Below are positions 29,713 to 39,322 of a stretch of 64,000 nt of DNA, in pieces. Origin of the DNA: Parasulfitobacter algicola (GTDB lineage: Bacteria; Pseudomonadota; Alphaproteobacteria; Rhodobacterales; Rhodobacteraceae); the NCBI RefSeq assembly GCF_013315265.1, contig NZ_JABUFE010000007.1, positions 124,001 through 188,000 of the forward strand, written 5' to 3'. The translations under genes were made by a program, and so were the position numbers. The notes under the pieces were generated by a model. It worked only from the letters and a program-made list of their open reading frames with translations. It was not told the DNA's origin and did not search any database. The stretch's first letter is position 1; each line of letters opens with the position of its first letter.

Positions 29713-30307
29713 GGCACAAATCCTAGATACTTTTGCGGAATAGATAACAATATATATAGTGGAGAGTGTGTGTTGGTTCAAGTTTATGCGCGTCCAGCCC
29801 ATATCATTAAACGCGCATCAGGCCCTTGTATGTGCAACCTAGATGCAATCTCCGAAAACCGACATTTGCCACAACGCAGAGACTTGGTAGGTCTGGGCTC
29901 AAACCAGACTTTGGTCACACACAGCACCAATGGCCGCTTACCATGCCTTCTGCATTTGGGATGGAAAGGTCAAAGGTATCGAAAGTTCGTCACTGCATAA
30001 CATGCAGCTCTTTCGATTCAACAACCCATTTTAATACTCACATACAAATTTAAACTCAGACTAGGCCCCGGATCATTCATAGTTTCTCAATCCATATGTC
30101 AAAACCAAGGCAGTTACCCCCCGTCGTTGACCTGCCTTAACAAACTCTGACCACCACGTCCAAATCGGTGTCAAATATTGAAAATCTATGAACACCCTGT
30201 CGATTGGCATTGTTTTGTACAAAAATCTTTGTACAAAACCCCTGTACAAAATATACAAAACTCGGCTTAACGGGGCGAATTGGCCCCGGACGCAAAGGAA
30301 AAAACTG
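29713..30307. other. 595-bp intergenic region before leuD
   Basis: It holds the promoter of the minus-strand nuclease-like gene (AT-rich, about 29713-29765) and, at 30213-30257, the TGTACA palindromes and putative promoter of leuD. The central part (about 29780-30180) has no open frame with believable codon use and no recognisable RNA gene. leuC, the usual partner of leuD, is not here. Confidence 0.5.
30213..30257 (+). promoter_or_regulatory. Repeated TGTACA palindromes overlapping the leuD promoter
   Basis: TTTTGTACAAAA (30213-30224, perfect palindrome), TTTGTACAAA (30228-30237) and TGTACA (30243-30248) lie in tandem 13-14 bp apart, followed by TATACA at 30252-30257. TTGTAC at 30229-30234 is exactly 17 bp from TATACA, so these can serve as -35 and -10 elements with the palindromes as operator. 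Another CCTGTACAAAA lies at 30979-30989 before the next gene. The regulator is not identified. Confidence 0.5.
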
Positions 30308-30913
30308 ATGGATAAATTCGAAAAACTCACCGGAATTGCGGCCCCTTTGCCGTTGATCAACGTCGATACCGACATGATCATTCCAAAGCAGTTTTTGAAA
30401 ACCATCAAGCGTTCTGGTCTGGGCGTAAATCTGTTCGATGAAATGCGGTTTGATGATAACGGCAATGAAATCAAAGACTTCGTTCTGAATCAGCCTGCAT
30501 ATCGTAACGCAGAAATTCTGGTCGCAGGCGATAATTTCGGTTGCGGCTCGTCCCGCGAACATGCGCCTTGGGCGATCAAGGATTTTGGAATTCGCTGCGT
30601 TATTGCCCCATCTTTTGCTGATATTTTCTATAATAACTGCTTTAAAAACGGCATTCTTCCTATCGCGCTTCCTCAGCAAGCTGTTGATATCCTTATGAAA
30701 GATGCTGAAAAAGGCGCCAACGCCCGTATGACGATTGATCTTGATGCTCAAACCGTCACCACCTCAGACGGAGAGGTTTTCAGCTTTGACGTCGATCCAT
30801 TCAAAAAGCATTGCCTTCTGAACGGCCTCGACGATATCGCCCTGACACTCGAAAAAGCACCCGCCATCCAAACATTCGAAACCCAAGCCCAACAAGCCCG
30901 CCCATGGGTTTGA
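30308..30913 (+). CDS. leuD: 3-isopropylmalate dehydratase small subunit
   Basis: Small subunit of the isomerase that converts 2- to 3-isopropylmalate in leucine synthesis. The 201-residue protein shows [40 protein letters not shown] and [20 protein letters not shown]. The frame is open from 30188, but the ATG at 30308 with AAAGGA before it matches the family N-terminus (MDKFEKLTG). The large subunit gene leuC is not next to it in this window; leuB follows two genes later. Confidence 0.95.
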   Translation: MDKFEKLTGIAAPLPLINVDTDMIIPKQFLKTIKRSGLGVNLFDEMRFDDNGNEIKDFVLNQPAYRNAEILVAGDNFGCGSSREHAPWAIKDFGIRCVIAPSFADIFYNNCFKNGILPIALPQQAVDILMKDAEKGANARMTIDLDAQTVTTSDGEVFSFDVDPFKKHCLLNGLDDIALTLEKAPAIQTFETQAQQARPWV

Positions 30914-31101
30914 TTATTCAATAATACGGTAAAATAGGTCGATATATGGCCCTTTTTTCGTTATTAAGAAACACCATTCCTGTACAAAAAAAAACACGAA
31001 ACCGCCGCATTTATTAAGTGAAATTAAAGAAGTGGTTCGTAACAAGTTTTTACCCCATCAGTGTTTTAAGTTCTGACGGGTTAATCTTGGGTTTATATGA
31101 G

Positions 31102-31980
31102 ATGCACCGAGGTAATAGAGGTGCAGCAAATGGGGGGTATTCGGTGTTCATTCGGTTAGCAAGTGCACTGTTACGTGCTGTTTTTGTTATGATTTTGATC
31201 GTTTTCCCTTCGATCTTACTGCCCGGCTTAACAGCTGATACGGCATTTATTGTAGTGTTAATTGCATTGTTTGCAGCGGGATTGGTTATTTTTGAATATG
31301 CATCCAGCTATCCAAGTCTGATCGAATTTCGCGACGCACCGCCCTTTAACCGCATCCGTTTTATATCACTATTCGTAACAATCTTAATGCTTACCCTGAT
31401 TTGTCGTGGCATATACCAGCCGACCGCTCTGACTATTCTTTTGACGGACATTGGTCATTATATTGGCAAGGTGATGGATTTCCCGTTCTCGCCTGTCCGC
31501 CTTATTATTTCGACCCTTCCTGACGACAGCTCTGCTGAAAAAATTGAGCTTTTGCGCATGACCGCAGGGGTCAGTTATATGCTGTCAGTCATGTCCTTGG
31601 TTTATTTTATGCTGTTTCTGGCGCTTCGGGCCTGGCCAACGCGCAGTGTGTTCAATGTGTGGGTTAATTTACCGACGTTCGATCCGACAGCCGGGGGCGA
31701 TGTTGTAAAACGTCTGAACCGGGATGCACTTGTTAACGTGTTCTTAGGGTTCGTGTTGCCATTTGTTATTCCAATAGCGATCGGGGCTGCAGCACAACTG
31801 TTTACTGCGATTTCGCTGGATAACGATCAGACGATGATTTGGATGGTAACAGCATGGGCCTTTCTTCCTGCCAGTCTGTTTATGCGTGGCCTTGCCATGG
31901 GCCGCGTCGCCAAGATGATTCAGAAAAAGCGCAAACGCAGCTATTCGCAAGATGGCGAAGATGGATTGTTGTTTGTCTGA
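31102..31980 (+). CDS. Polytopic membrane protein of unknown function in the leu region
   Basis: A 292-residue protein with about six hydrophobic segments (for example ALLRAVFVMILIVFPSILLP, FIVVLIALFAAGLVIFEYA, FISLFVTILMLTLICRGIY, VFLGFVLPFVIPIAIGAAAQ) and a basic C-terminus (KKRKRSYSQ). The frame opens with GTG at 31018; I place the start at the ATG at 31102 because MHRGNRGAANGGYSVFIRLA looks like a genuine N-terminus, but neither start has a strong ribosome-binding site. It lies between leuD and leuB together with the next gene. No domain with known function was recognised. Confidence 0.65.
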   Translation: MHRGNRGAANGGYSVFIRLASALLRAVFVMILIVFPSILLPGLTADTAFIVVLIALFAAGLVIFEYASSYPSLIEFRDAPPFNRIRFISLFVTILMLTLICRGIYQPTALTILLTDIGHYIGKVMDFPFSPVRLIISTLPDDSSAEKIELLRMTAGVSYMLSVMSLVYFMLFLALRAWPTRSVFNVWVNLPTFDPTAGGDVVKRLNRDALVNVFLGFVLPFVIPIAIGAAAQLFTAISLDNDQTMIWMVTAWAFLPASLFMRGLAMGRVAKMIQKKRKRSYSQDGEDGLLFV

Positions 31981-33035
31981 CTTGGATTTTATCTGCTGTA
32001 ATTTGCCAATCTGACAGTCTCAGGCTTGCGACATTTCATACAGAATTGTCGCGCAAAGGCCCTGGCTTGTTGCTTCGCGATATTGAACGACGTGATGATG
32101 ACATCCTGACTATTGCACGGATCATTGCGCAGGCTAACGCCGATATCCTTGTGCTGCAGGGCATTGATTATGATTTTGGCGGGGCGACGGCTGTAGCGTT
32201 GCGCTTGGTTTTACAAGAAAACGGGATTGAATATCCCTTTCACTTTACACGCCGCCCAAATTCAGGCCTGGCAACTGGGCTTGACTTGGATGGCGACGGC
32301 AAAACCGGTACGCCACGCGACGCACAAGGCTATGGGCGTTTCAGCGGGCAAGATAGCATTCTGATCCTGTCCCGTTTTGAAATTCTACACGAAGGTGCCT
32401 TGGATTTTTCAGATATTCTATGGAAGGACATGTCTGGGGCCACCCTGCCAATGGTCAACAACGCCCCATTTCCCAGTATCGACGTACAAGCCATCCAGCG
32501 GTTATCGACCACTGCCCATTGGGATGTTCCGATCCTTTTGCCAGATGGTCAGACGATGAACCTTTTGACTTATCATGCAACGCCCCCGGTTTTTGACGGA
32601 CCAGAGGATCGCAACGGGTTGCGCAACCATGATGAAACGCTATTTTGGGTGAATTATATCAATGATAAACTGGAAAATCCTTTTGTTATTGCTGGAATAT
32701 CCAATCTGGATCCGGTCGATGGCGATGGACGCCCGGACGCGATGTTGGCTTTGCTGAACCATCCCAACATTCAGGATCCAAAACCCACCAGTCTGGGCGG
32801 ACAGCAAAATGCAGATGCAAATCACAAAGAGGATCCAGCGCTTGATACGGCTGTTTTTGACGGCCCAGGCAATTTGCGTGTAGATTATGTTTTACCCTCA
32901 TCCCACTGGCAAATAAAAGACGCTGGTGTGTTATGGCCAACACCAGGAACACCGCTTTACGACCGATTTGGACCCGATTGGGAAACGGTCAGCAGACATC
33001 GTTTGGTATGGGTCGATCTTGATCTAACCCGCTGA
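31839..33035 (+). CDS. Exported endonuclease/exonuclease/phosphatase-family protein
   Basis: The region from about 31965 encodes a signal peptide (IVVCLTWILSAVICQSDS) and an EEP-type hydrolase: RLATFHTELSRKGPGLLLRD, DADILVLQGID-like ADILVLQGIDYDFGG, LTYHATPPVFDGPEDRNGLR, the Asn/Asp site near SNLDPVDGDGRPDA and the final SRHRLVWVDL. The fold cleaves phosphodiester bonds in nucleic acids or lipids. The coordinates are those of the maximal frame; no ATG, GTG or TTG lies between the ATG at 31854 and the signal peptide, so either an overlapping upstream ATG or a rare ATT (31965) or CTG (31977) start is used. It sits between leuD and leuB. Confidence 0.75.
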   Translation: MDGNSMGLSSCQSVYAWPCHGPRRQDDSEKAQTQLFARWRRWIVVCLTWILSAVICQSDSLRLATFHTELSRKGPGLLLRDIERRDDDILTIARIIAQANADILVLQGIDYDFGGATAVALRLVLQENGIEYPFHFTRRPNSGLATGLDLDGDGKTGTPRDAQGYGRFSGQDSILILSRFEILHEGALDFSDILWKDMSGATLPMVNNAPFPSIDVQAIQRLSTTAHWDVPILLPDGQTMNLLTYHATPPVFDGPEDRNGLRNHDETLFWVNYINDKLENPFVIAGISNLDPVDGDGRPDAMLALLNHPNIQDPKPTSLGGQQNADANHKEDPALDTAVFDGPGNLRVDYVLPSSHWQIKDAGVLWPTPGTPLYDRFGPDWETVSRHRLVWVDLDLTR

Positions 33036-33106
33036 TCCATTTCGTTTCTTGACCCTTTTGCGCCAAGGCGATACGCAACCGCAAACGCCAACGAAAGGGA
33101 TTTTCA

Positions 33107-34213
33107 ATGAGCAATCCATCGCTTCTTATTCTTGCCGGGGACGGTATCGGTCCCGAAGTCATGGGTCAGGTCATACGGATTATCGACTGGTTTGGCGACA
33201 AACGCAGCATCACATTTGACGTCACCGAAGATCTTGTCGGTGGGATCGCCTATGACAAACACGGTGTTCCGCTGCATGATGATACAATGGAACGCGCACA
33301 GCAGGTGGATGCAGTTTTGTTGGGCGCTGTTGGTGGTCCGAAATATGATGACCTTGATTTCAGTGTGAAACCGGAACGCGGCCTGTTGCGTCTGCGCAAG
33401 GAAATGGACCTGTACGCAAACCTGCGGCCGGCGCAATGTTTTGACGCGCTTGCGGATTTCTCGTCCTTGAAAAAAGAGGTCGTGGCGGGTCTAGACATCA
33501 TGATCGTGCGCGAACTGACATCGGGCATCTATTTCGGTGAACCGCGTGGTATTTTCGAAGAGGGCAACGAACGCGTCGGCATCAACACGCAGCGGTATAC
33601 CGAATCCGAAATCGACCGCGTAGCTCGTTCGGCGTTTGAATTGGCGCGGCGTCGCGGCAATAAAGTTTGTTCGATGGAAAAAGCAAATGTCATGGAATCC
33701 GGTATTCTTTGGCGTGAGGTCGTGCAAAAAGTGCACGACGAAGATTACCCAGATGTCGAACTAAGCCATATGTATGCAGACACGGGCGCAATGCAGCTGT
33801 GCCGCTGGCCCAAACAGTTCGACGTGATTGTAACCGATAACCTGTTTGGCGATTTGCTGTCCGATGCGGCGGCGATGTTGACGGGATCGCTTGGTATGTT
33901 GCCGTCAGCCAGTCTGGGTGCGCCCATGGCAAACGGCCGCCCCAAGGCGCTTTACGAGCCTGTGCATGGATCAGCCCCCGATATTGCGGGTCAGGAAAAA
34001 GCCAACCCGATTGCGTGCATTTTAAGCTTTGCCATGGCGCTGCGGTATTCCTTTGATATGGGGGATGATGCGAAACGCGTTGAAGATGCCGTTGAAAAAG
34101 TTTTGTCCGATGGGGTCCGCACGGGCGATCTGATGCAAGCTGGCGAAGGCAAAGCTGTTACAACTGTACAGATGGGAAATGCAATCATCGACGCTTTGAA
34201 CACCAGCCTGTAA
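33107..34213 (+). CDS. leuB: 3-isopropylmalate dehydrogenase
   Basis: Oxidative decarboxylation of 3-isopropylmalate in leucine synthesis, NAD dependent. The 368-residue protein shows [20 protein letters not shown], the substrate-binding arginines in [54 protein letters not shown] and [26 protein letters not shown] precedes the ATG by a normal distance. It follows the EEP-family gene by about 70 bp, so it may be read from the leuD promoter or its own. Confidence 0.97.
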   Translation: MSNPSLLILAGDGIGPEVMGQVIRIIDWFGDKRSITFDVTEDLVGGIAYDKHGVPLHDDTMERAQQVDAVLLGAVGGPKYDDLDFSVKPERGLLRLRKEMDLYANLRPAQCFDALADFSSLKKEVVAGLDIMIVRELTSGIYFGEPRGIFEEGNERVGINTQRYTESEIDRVARSAFELARRRGNKVCSMEKANVMESGILWREVVQKVHDEDYPDVELSHMYADTGAMQLCRWPKQFDVIVTDNLFGDLLSDAAAMLTGSLGMLPSASLGAPMANGRPKALYEPVHGSAPDIAGQEKANPIACILSFAMALRYSFDMGDDAKRVEDAVEKVLSDGVRTGDLMQAGEGKAVTTVQMGNAIIDALNTSL

Positions 34214-34277
34214 TATACGGCGGTTTCGGGCCAACAGACTGAAAACAGGCTTGCATTCGGCCCAAAGACGGCACTGA

Positions 34278-35279
34278 ATGACACAGCACGAACACATGGT
34301 GGCCCGCATGACCGACACTGCCCCTTCAAATACGAAAGGCGCATTTTTCGCGCTCGCAGCGTTCGCGATATTCGCCACACATGACGTGATCGTCAAATTG
34401 TTGGGCGCGAATTATTCAGCTTTTCAGATTGTGTTTTTCAGTGTTTTGCTTGGCTTTCCCTGGGTGCTTTTCATGCTTTTGCACGACAAGACCCGTGGTG
34501 ATTTACGCCCGAAATACCCCCTTTGGACTGTCATCAGAACCATTGCCGTCGTGGTGACCGGTGCATCAGCATTTTATGCGTTTTCGACCCTGCCGCTTGC
34601 GGAAACCTATGCCATATTATTTGCCGCCCCTTTGATCATTACAATGCTAGCCATCCCGATACTGGGCGAAAAAGTCGGGCTAAGGCGGGGGCTTGCCGTA
34701 TTGGTCGGCCTGATCGGTGTTGTGGTTGTTTTGCGTCCCGGTGCGGCCCCGTTTTCCTTGGGGCATGCTGCCGCCCTTGCAGCAGCTGTCGGTGGTGCAT
34801 TGGCGTCAATCATCGTGCGAAAGATCGGGCGCGATGAACGCAGCGTGGTTTTGATGCTATACCCGATGGTGACAAATTTCGTGGTTATGGCCTGCATTCT
34901 GCCTTTTGTTTATGTACCAATGCCATTGGAAGATTTTGCTTTGTCAGGTCTGATCGCCGCCTTCGCCTTTGCCGCAACGCTGTGCCTGATCGCGGCATAT
35001 CGACGGGGCGAAGCTGTAATTGTAGCCCCGATGCAGTATTCCCAGATCATCTGGGCCACAGGGTTTGGCTATTACTTTTTCAACGAAACTGTGGATCGCA
35101 CCACACTGATCGGCGCCGGTATCATTATCGCAAGTGGTCTTTATATCGTGTTGCGCGAAGGTCAGGCAAAAGTGTCGAATACGACCCCTGTTTTGCGCAC
35201 AAGATCGCGTTTTGAAACTGGTACAAACCTTCGGATAGGAACGATCTTGCGAACCAAGCAGAATAAGTCTGATCCATAG
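34278..35279 (+). CDS. DMT-superfamily (EamA) transporter
   Basis: A 333-residue inner-membrane protein with about ten hydrophobic segments forming two EamA repeats (about residues 20-155 and 165-295). Typical segments are FALAAFAIFATHDVIVKLLG, LPLAETYAILFAAPLIITML and APMQYSQIIWATGFGYYFFN. The C-terminal 40 residues are hydrophilic. Substrate unknown; relatives export metabolites. Starts at 34278, 34296 and 34308 are all possible; the last gives MTDTAPSNTKG, a natural-looking N-terminus. Confidence 0.88.
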   Translation: MTQHEHMVARMTDTAPSNTKGAFFALAAFAIFATHDVIVKLLGANYSAFQIVFFSVLLGFPWVLFMLLHDKTRGDLRPKYPLWTVIRTIAVVVTGASAFYAFSTLPLAETYAILFAAPLIITMLAIPILGEKVGLRRGLAVLVGLIGVVVVLRPGAAPFSLGHAAALAAAVGGALASIIVRKIGRDERSVVLMLYPMVTNFVVMACILPFVYVPMPLEDFALSGLIAAFAFAATLCLIAAYRRGEAVIVAPMQYSQIIWATGFGYYFFNETVDRTTLIGAGIIIASGLYIVLREGQAKVSNTTPVLRTRSRFETGTNLRIGTILRTKQNKSDP

Positions 35280-35455
35280 ACAAAAGTGCGGAAACCATAG
35301 CCACCGCAACAAAAGTTAACGTTTTGATGACAAATGCGATTTGCCATACTAAGGTTGATACAACCTGCGGGGGCAGTTCATAAAATAAGCACGAGCGTGA
35401 TCATCAATATACGCCTGGCCGCCCCATCCGTAGTTAAATAGGAAGAGGGCCCCAA

Positions 35456-36997
35456 ATGACTTCGAAACGTCCCGCATTCAATGCTGTTTTTTTCATATCG
35501 CTGGCCTGTGTGGCAGCTATTGGTGGCTGGGGTCTGATTGATCCGGATGCCATGACAGGCACATTTTTGGGCTTCACCAATTATATGCTGACAGGCATCA
35601 GTTGGTATTGGCTGTTGATCACCACGGGCTTTTTGATCCTAAGCGGATACATGGCATTTGGCCCTTATGCGAATATCCGGTTGGGCAAAGATGATGAACG
35701 GCCCGAATTTTCAACAGCATCCTGGATTGCGATGTTGTTTGCCGGTGGAATGGGCGCAGGGCTGCTGTTTTGGGGTGTGGCCGAACCGATTTACCACTTT
35801 GAAGGCCCCCCCGGTATGCAGGGTGGCACACCAGAAGCCGCACGCGAGGCTCTGGTGATCACAAATCTGCACTGGGGTCTGCATGCGTGGTCCATCTATG
35901 GGATTTGTGCACTGGTGATTGCATACTTCACATTCCGACGAGGGCAGCCGTCGCAAATTTCGACACCGATCAGATCGCTGTTCAAGGGACCGATGGGCAA
36001 ACCAATCGCAACGCTAGCCGATGTTCTGGGTGTTCTGGCGGTGGTCTTTGGGTTGGCCGGGTCGCTGACAATGGGCACACTTCAGGTGCGTGGCGGTCTG
36101 AATGCCGTGTTTGGTGTCGGCGATACAACAACAATATCCCTGATCATCATGGGCGTGCTTTTCATCTGCTATATGCTGTCGGCCACAACCGGCGTCGATA
36201 AAGGCATCAAAATACTGTCGAACCTGAATATGGTCATCGCAATCGCGATTATGCTGTTCGTTATCATCTTTGGACCATCGCGCTTTATTCTGGAAACATT
36301 CACCAATTCAATCGGGGAATACTTTTCGCGATTGCCGGCTATGGCGTTCAAGATGTTTCCATACGAAGGGTTAGCGGGCTGGACCAGTGGCTGGACACTG
36401 ACCTATCTGATCTGGTGGCTGGCTTGGGGCCCGTTCGTGGGCATCTTTGTGGCACGCATTTCACGTGGCCGTACGATCCGCGAATTTTGCATCGGCGTGA
36501 TTTTCATCCCCACAATATTTTCGATACTGTGGTTTTCCGCTTTTGGGGGCACGGCGATTTACATCGAACTCTTTGGTGGTGGCGGTCTGTCAGAACTGGT
36601 CTTTGCCGATGTGACATCCGCGCTGTTCAGCTTTCTTGATTATTTCCCACTGGGTGAAATTCTTGGGGCAACAGCCTGTTTTCTGATCTTTATCTTCCTT
36701 GTAACATCGGCAGACTCAGGGACGTTTGTTCTGTCGATGATGACAACCGAAGGTAATTTGAACCCACCGATTGTGCATAAACTGGTCTGGGGTGTTCTGA
36801 TCGCGATTTTGACTGCAGGCACGTTGCTGACCGGATCTATCCCGGTGGCAAAGGCGATGGCGATTACCGGTGCATTACCGTTTTCGATCATCCTGCTTTT
36901 GCAGATCGTGGGCTTCTTGCGTGAAATTCGCAAAGAACTTCCTGACAAGACACGCCCGAAAGAGGCGCGTGGCCAAGTGACAACGGCAGCGGAGTGA
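35456..36997 (+). CDS. BCCT-family (betaine/carnitine/choline) transporter
   Basis: A 513-residue secondary transporter with twelve membrane segments. Family signatures are present: FAGGMGAGLLFWGVAEPIYH in segment 3, LHWGLHAWSIYGICALVIAY, GWTLTYLIWWLAWGPFVGIF in the Trp-rich segment 8, and LVTSADSGTFVLSMMTTEG. Substrates of relatives are quaternary ammonium compounds such as glycine betaine, choline, carnitine or DMSP. Its stop codon is followed 5 bases later by the start of a ProX/OpuAC-like binding protein, an unusual partner for a BCCT carrier. Confidence 0.93.
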   Translation: MTSKRPAFNAVFFISLACVAAIGGWGLIDPDAMTGTFLGFTNYMLTGISWYWLLITTGFLILSGYMAFGPYANIRLGKDDERPEFSTASWIAMLFAGGMGAGLLFWGVAEPIYHFEGPPGMQGGTPEAAREALVITNLHWGLHAWSIYGICALVIAYFTFRRGQPSQISTPIRSLFKGPMGKPIATLADVLGVLAVVFGLAGSLTMGTLQVRGGLNAVFGVGDTTTISLIIMGVLFICYMLSATTGVDKGIKILSNLNMVIAIAIMLFVIIFGPSRFILETFTNSIGEYFSRLPAMAFKMFPYEGLAGWTSGWTLTYLIWWLAWGPFVGIFVARISRGRTIREFCIGVIFIPTIFSILWFSAFGGTAIYIELFGGGGLSELVFADVTSALFSFLDYFPLGEILGATACFLIFIFLVTSADSGTFVLSMMTTEGNLNPPIVHKLVWGVLIAILTAGTLLTGSIPVAKAMAITGALPFSIILLLQIVGFLREIRKELPDKTRPKEARGQVTTAAE

Positions 36998-37002
36998 AGA
37001 TA

Positions 37003-38799
37003 ATGCGGTATATTTTTGCTTTGCTGTGCATGATTGGTTTGGCGTCTTGCGACGATCCGGCCGGTACGTTGAAAATTGGCGGCAAGGATTTCAGCGAAAG
37101 CTCAATCCTGTCGGAAATGATGGCAATCCTGGCCGAAGATGCCGGAATTGCCGTGACCCGCCGCATCAATCTGGGATCAACTTTGGTCAATCTGGAAAGT
37201 CTCAAGCGCGGCGATATTGATGTTTACGCCGAATATAACGGCACCGGACTTGTCATGCTTGGCCAGCCTGCGATGACAGATGGGGATGCGGCGACCGAAC
37301 GCGTCAGATCATTGTATCAACCTCTTGGTCTGGTCTGGGGCAAACGGTTTGGATTTGACAACAACTATGGTCTGGCCATGCGCGCGGGCCGTGCACAGGA
37401 ACTGGGTGTTGAAAGCATCTCGGATCTGGTCAGCATCGCAAGTGATCTGACCATAGGGATCGAAGAGAATTTCCAAAGCCGTCCGTTGGATGGATTTGGC
37501 CCCATGACCGCACGCTATGGCATGAGCTTTGGCAATGTCAGTGTCGTTTCCGCCGATGCGCGCCCACAGCTTTATGACACTTTGTTGGCAGGCGATACGG
37601 ACGTGATTGAGGTTTTTACCACCGACGGTCAGATCGCGGATCTTGATCTTGTTTTGCTTGACGATGATCTGAACTTCTTTCCTGTCTATCAGGCCGCCCC
37701 ATTGGTCCGTGCAGATGCTTTGGTGAAATTTCCACAGCTTCAGGGGCTTTTTGACCAACTGGCAGGCAAGCTGGATGCAGAAACCATGCAGCGACTTAAC
37801 AGTCAGGTTGATCAGGATGCCCTGTCCCCGCGCGAAGTGGCCCGTGCCGCCTTGGCTGAGATGGGTTTGATTGACGAAAGCGACGGTTTGCAAATTGCCG
37901 AACCTATCATCATCGCGCATTCCCCGTTTGTCGCGGCAGATACCGAAACCGGGCGGGCATTGCGCGCCGTGCGCGAAGCTTATCCCGGGCGGCGGGTTTT
38001 GCTGCAAGAACAGTCCGATCCTTTGGCCGCATTGGCATCAGGCGACATGCCGATTGCCTTGGTAACAGCGGTTGAATTTGCAGATCTGGGTGCAAATAAT
38101 TTACCTGAAACCCGTCCCTTTGAGGGGGTCGGCGTCGTTGGGCAAGCCTATCTGCATGTGATCGGTTTGGGCGATACGCGTCGCTTTAGTGATATCGAAA
38201 CGCTTGTGACAGGTCCCGAAGGATCGGCGTCACACCGTGCCGGTATGATCTTGGCGGCAGGCAATTCAGGCATAACCCTATCGCCACAAAGTGATCTGAC
38301 CACCGGCGATGCCGCACTGGTGTTGGCCCCCATCGGATCATCCATTGTGCAGGATTTGCTGGAAAACGGCAGGCTGCTGTCTGTCACAGGGTGGGACCAG
38401 GGCGATAACCTGGTCCGGTATCCCCAGTTGCGTCAGGCGCGCATTCCCGAAGGCAGTTATGATGGGCAAAACACGGCCATTGAGACCCTGTCTTCGCAGA
38501 TGGTCTTGGCCGGACCCGTGGTTGAAAATACCGACGCTGTCGGACCCCAGGGACCCGGTGCATCTGCCCCGACAGATGTCGCAGCCCTGTCCAACACAAC
38601 GGTTCTGGCGATCAGCAATGCGCTGCGATCTGACATTGGGCTTGATCCCGCCCTTCCTGGTGCCGCCGCACTAACCCCTGCCTTGCCTGCGCCACCCGCA
38701 GCTGTGAACCCGTCGCCTTTCACCTCAGTTCTGACGGCGATCGTGTTTCTGCTGTTTGGCTGGCTGATCTGGCTTTATGCACGCCCGGAACGGAGATAA
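37003..38799 (+). CDS. Membrane-anchored double substrate-binding lipoprotein (ProX/OpuAC type)
   Basis: A 598-residue protein with a lipobox (IGLASC, Cys about residue 17) and an extra transmembrane helix at the C-terminus (about residues 570-592, SVLTAIVFLLFGWLIWLYA). Residues 20-290 form an OpuAC/ProX-like domain with the signature LKIGGKDFSESSILSEMMA and DIDVYAEYNGTGLVML. Residues 300-500 look like a second, weaker binding domain. Pro/Ala-rich linker before the final helix. A GTG at 36994 is possible, but GGAG at 36991-36994 positions the ribosome on the ATG at 37003. No ABC permease or ATPase gene is present; neighbours are a BCCT transporter and a universal stress protein. Confidence 0.82.
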   Translation: MRYIFALLCMIGLASCDDPAGTLKIGGKDFSESSILSEMMAILAEDAGIAVTRRINLGSTLVNLESLKRGDIDVYAEYNGTGLVMLGQPAMTDGDAATERVRSLYQPLGLVWGKRFGFDNNYGLAMRAGRAQELGVESISDLVSIASDLTIGIEENFQSRPLDGFGPMTARYGMSFGNVSVVSADARPQLYDTLLAGDTDVIEVFTTDGQIADLDLVLLDDDLNFFPVYQAAPLVRADALVKFPQLQGLFDQLAGKLDAETMQRLNSQVDQDALSPREVARAALAEMGLIDESDGLQIAEPIIIAHSPFVAADTETGRALRAVREAYPGRRVLLQEQSDPLAALASGDMPIALVTAVEFADLGANNLPETRPFEGVGVVGQAYLHVIGLGDTRRFSDIETLVTGPEGSASHRAGMILAAGNSGITLSPQSDLTTGDAALVLAPIGSSIVQDLLENGRLLSVTGWDQGDNLVRYPQLRQARIPEGSYDGQNTAIETLSSQMVLAGPVVENTDAVGPQGPGASAPTDVAALSNTTVLAISNALRSDIGLDPALPGAAALTPALPAPPAAVNPSPFTSVLTAIVFLLFGWLIWLYARPERR

Positions 38800-38802
38800 C
38801 AC

Positions 38803-39255
38803 ATGACCGAACACCTTCTTATCCCGATTGATCTGTCTTATCCGTCGTCTTGGAAAAAAGCCTTGCCCCATGCGTTTGCCATGGCCAAAGCGACAGACGC
38901 CCAATTGACAGTCATGACAGTCATACCAGAGATTATGGGCGGTCTGGATTGGCGTTATTCGATCCGCGGGGAAACCGGCGGATCAGAGGATTTCAATGTC
39001 GAAGAAATCTTGCAACAAGCCCGCGCAAAACTGGAAGAAATTGGGCGCGAACATGCCCCCGCCGGCATGACATTCGAGGTCATCGCGCGCTATGGCACGG
39101 TTTATGATGAAATCCTGAACCTAGCCGAAGAACTGCCTGCGTCGCAAATCGTCATGGCTGCACATCGCAAATCCATGGCCGATTACATGATTGGTTCGAC
39201 CACGGCACGGGTCGTGCGACACGCAACCTGTTCAGTGCAAGTTGTCCGTGAATAG
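38803..39255 (+). CDS. Universal stress protein (UspA family)
   Basis: A 150-residue USP-fold protein: LLIPIDLSYPSSWKKALPHA at the start, ATDAQLTVMTVIPEIM, and the C-terminal ATP-binding loop pattern VMAAHRKSMADYMIGSTTAR followed by VVRHATCSVQVVRE, close to G-x2-G-x9-G-S/T. GGAGAT precedes the start and the preceding gene ends 3 bases upstream, so it belongs to the BCCT operon. USP proteins often regulate a transporter they are encoded with, for example TeaD with the TeaABC ectoine carrier. Confidence 0.9.
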   Translation: MTEHLLIPIDLSYPSSWKKALPHAFAMAKATDAQLTVMTVIPEIMGGLDWRYSIRGETGGSEDFNVEEILQQARAKLEEIGREHAPAGMTFEVIARYGTVYDEILNLAEELPASQIVMAAHRKSMADYMIGSTTARVVRHATCSVQVVRE

Positions 39256-39273
39256 CCCCTTTTGCCCGCATTG

Positions 39274-39302
39274 ATTATCTGTAATTATGCACAGATAATT
39301 TT
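39274..39302 (+). terminator. AT-rich 9-bp hairpin after the universal stress gene
   Basis: ATTATCTGT at 39274-39282 is perfectly inverted as ACAGATAAT at 39291-39299 around AATTATGC, followed by TTT. It could end the BCCT operon, though the AT-rich stem is weak and an operator for the next gene is also possible. Confidence 0.5.
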
Positions 39303-39322
39303 GCAGATGTTTTAAGGGTTTT

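Noticed and set aside
29770-30180. Short open frames in the region before leuD
   Set aside because: No ribosome-binding site, poor codon use and no recognisable protein; treated as non-coding.
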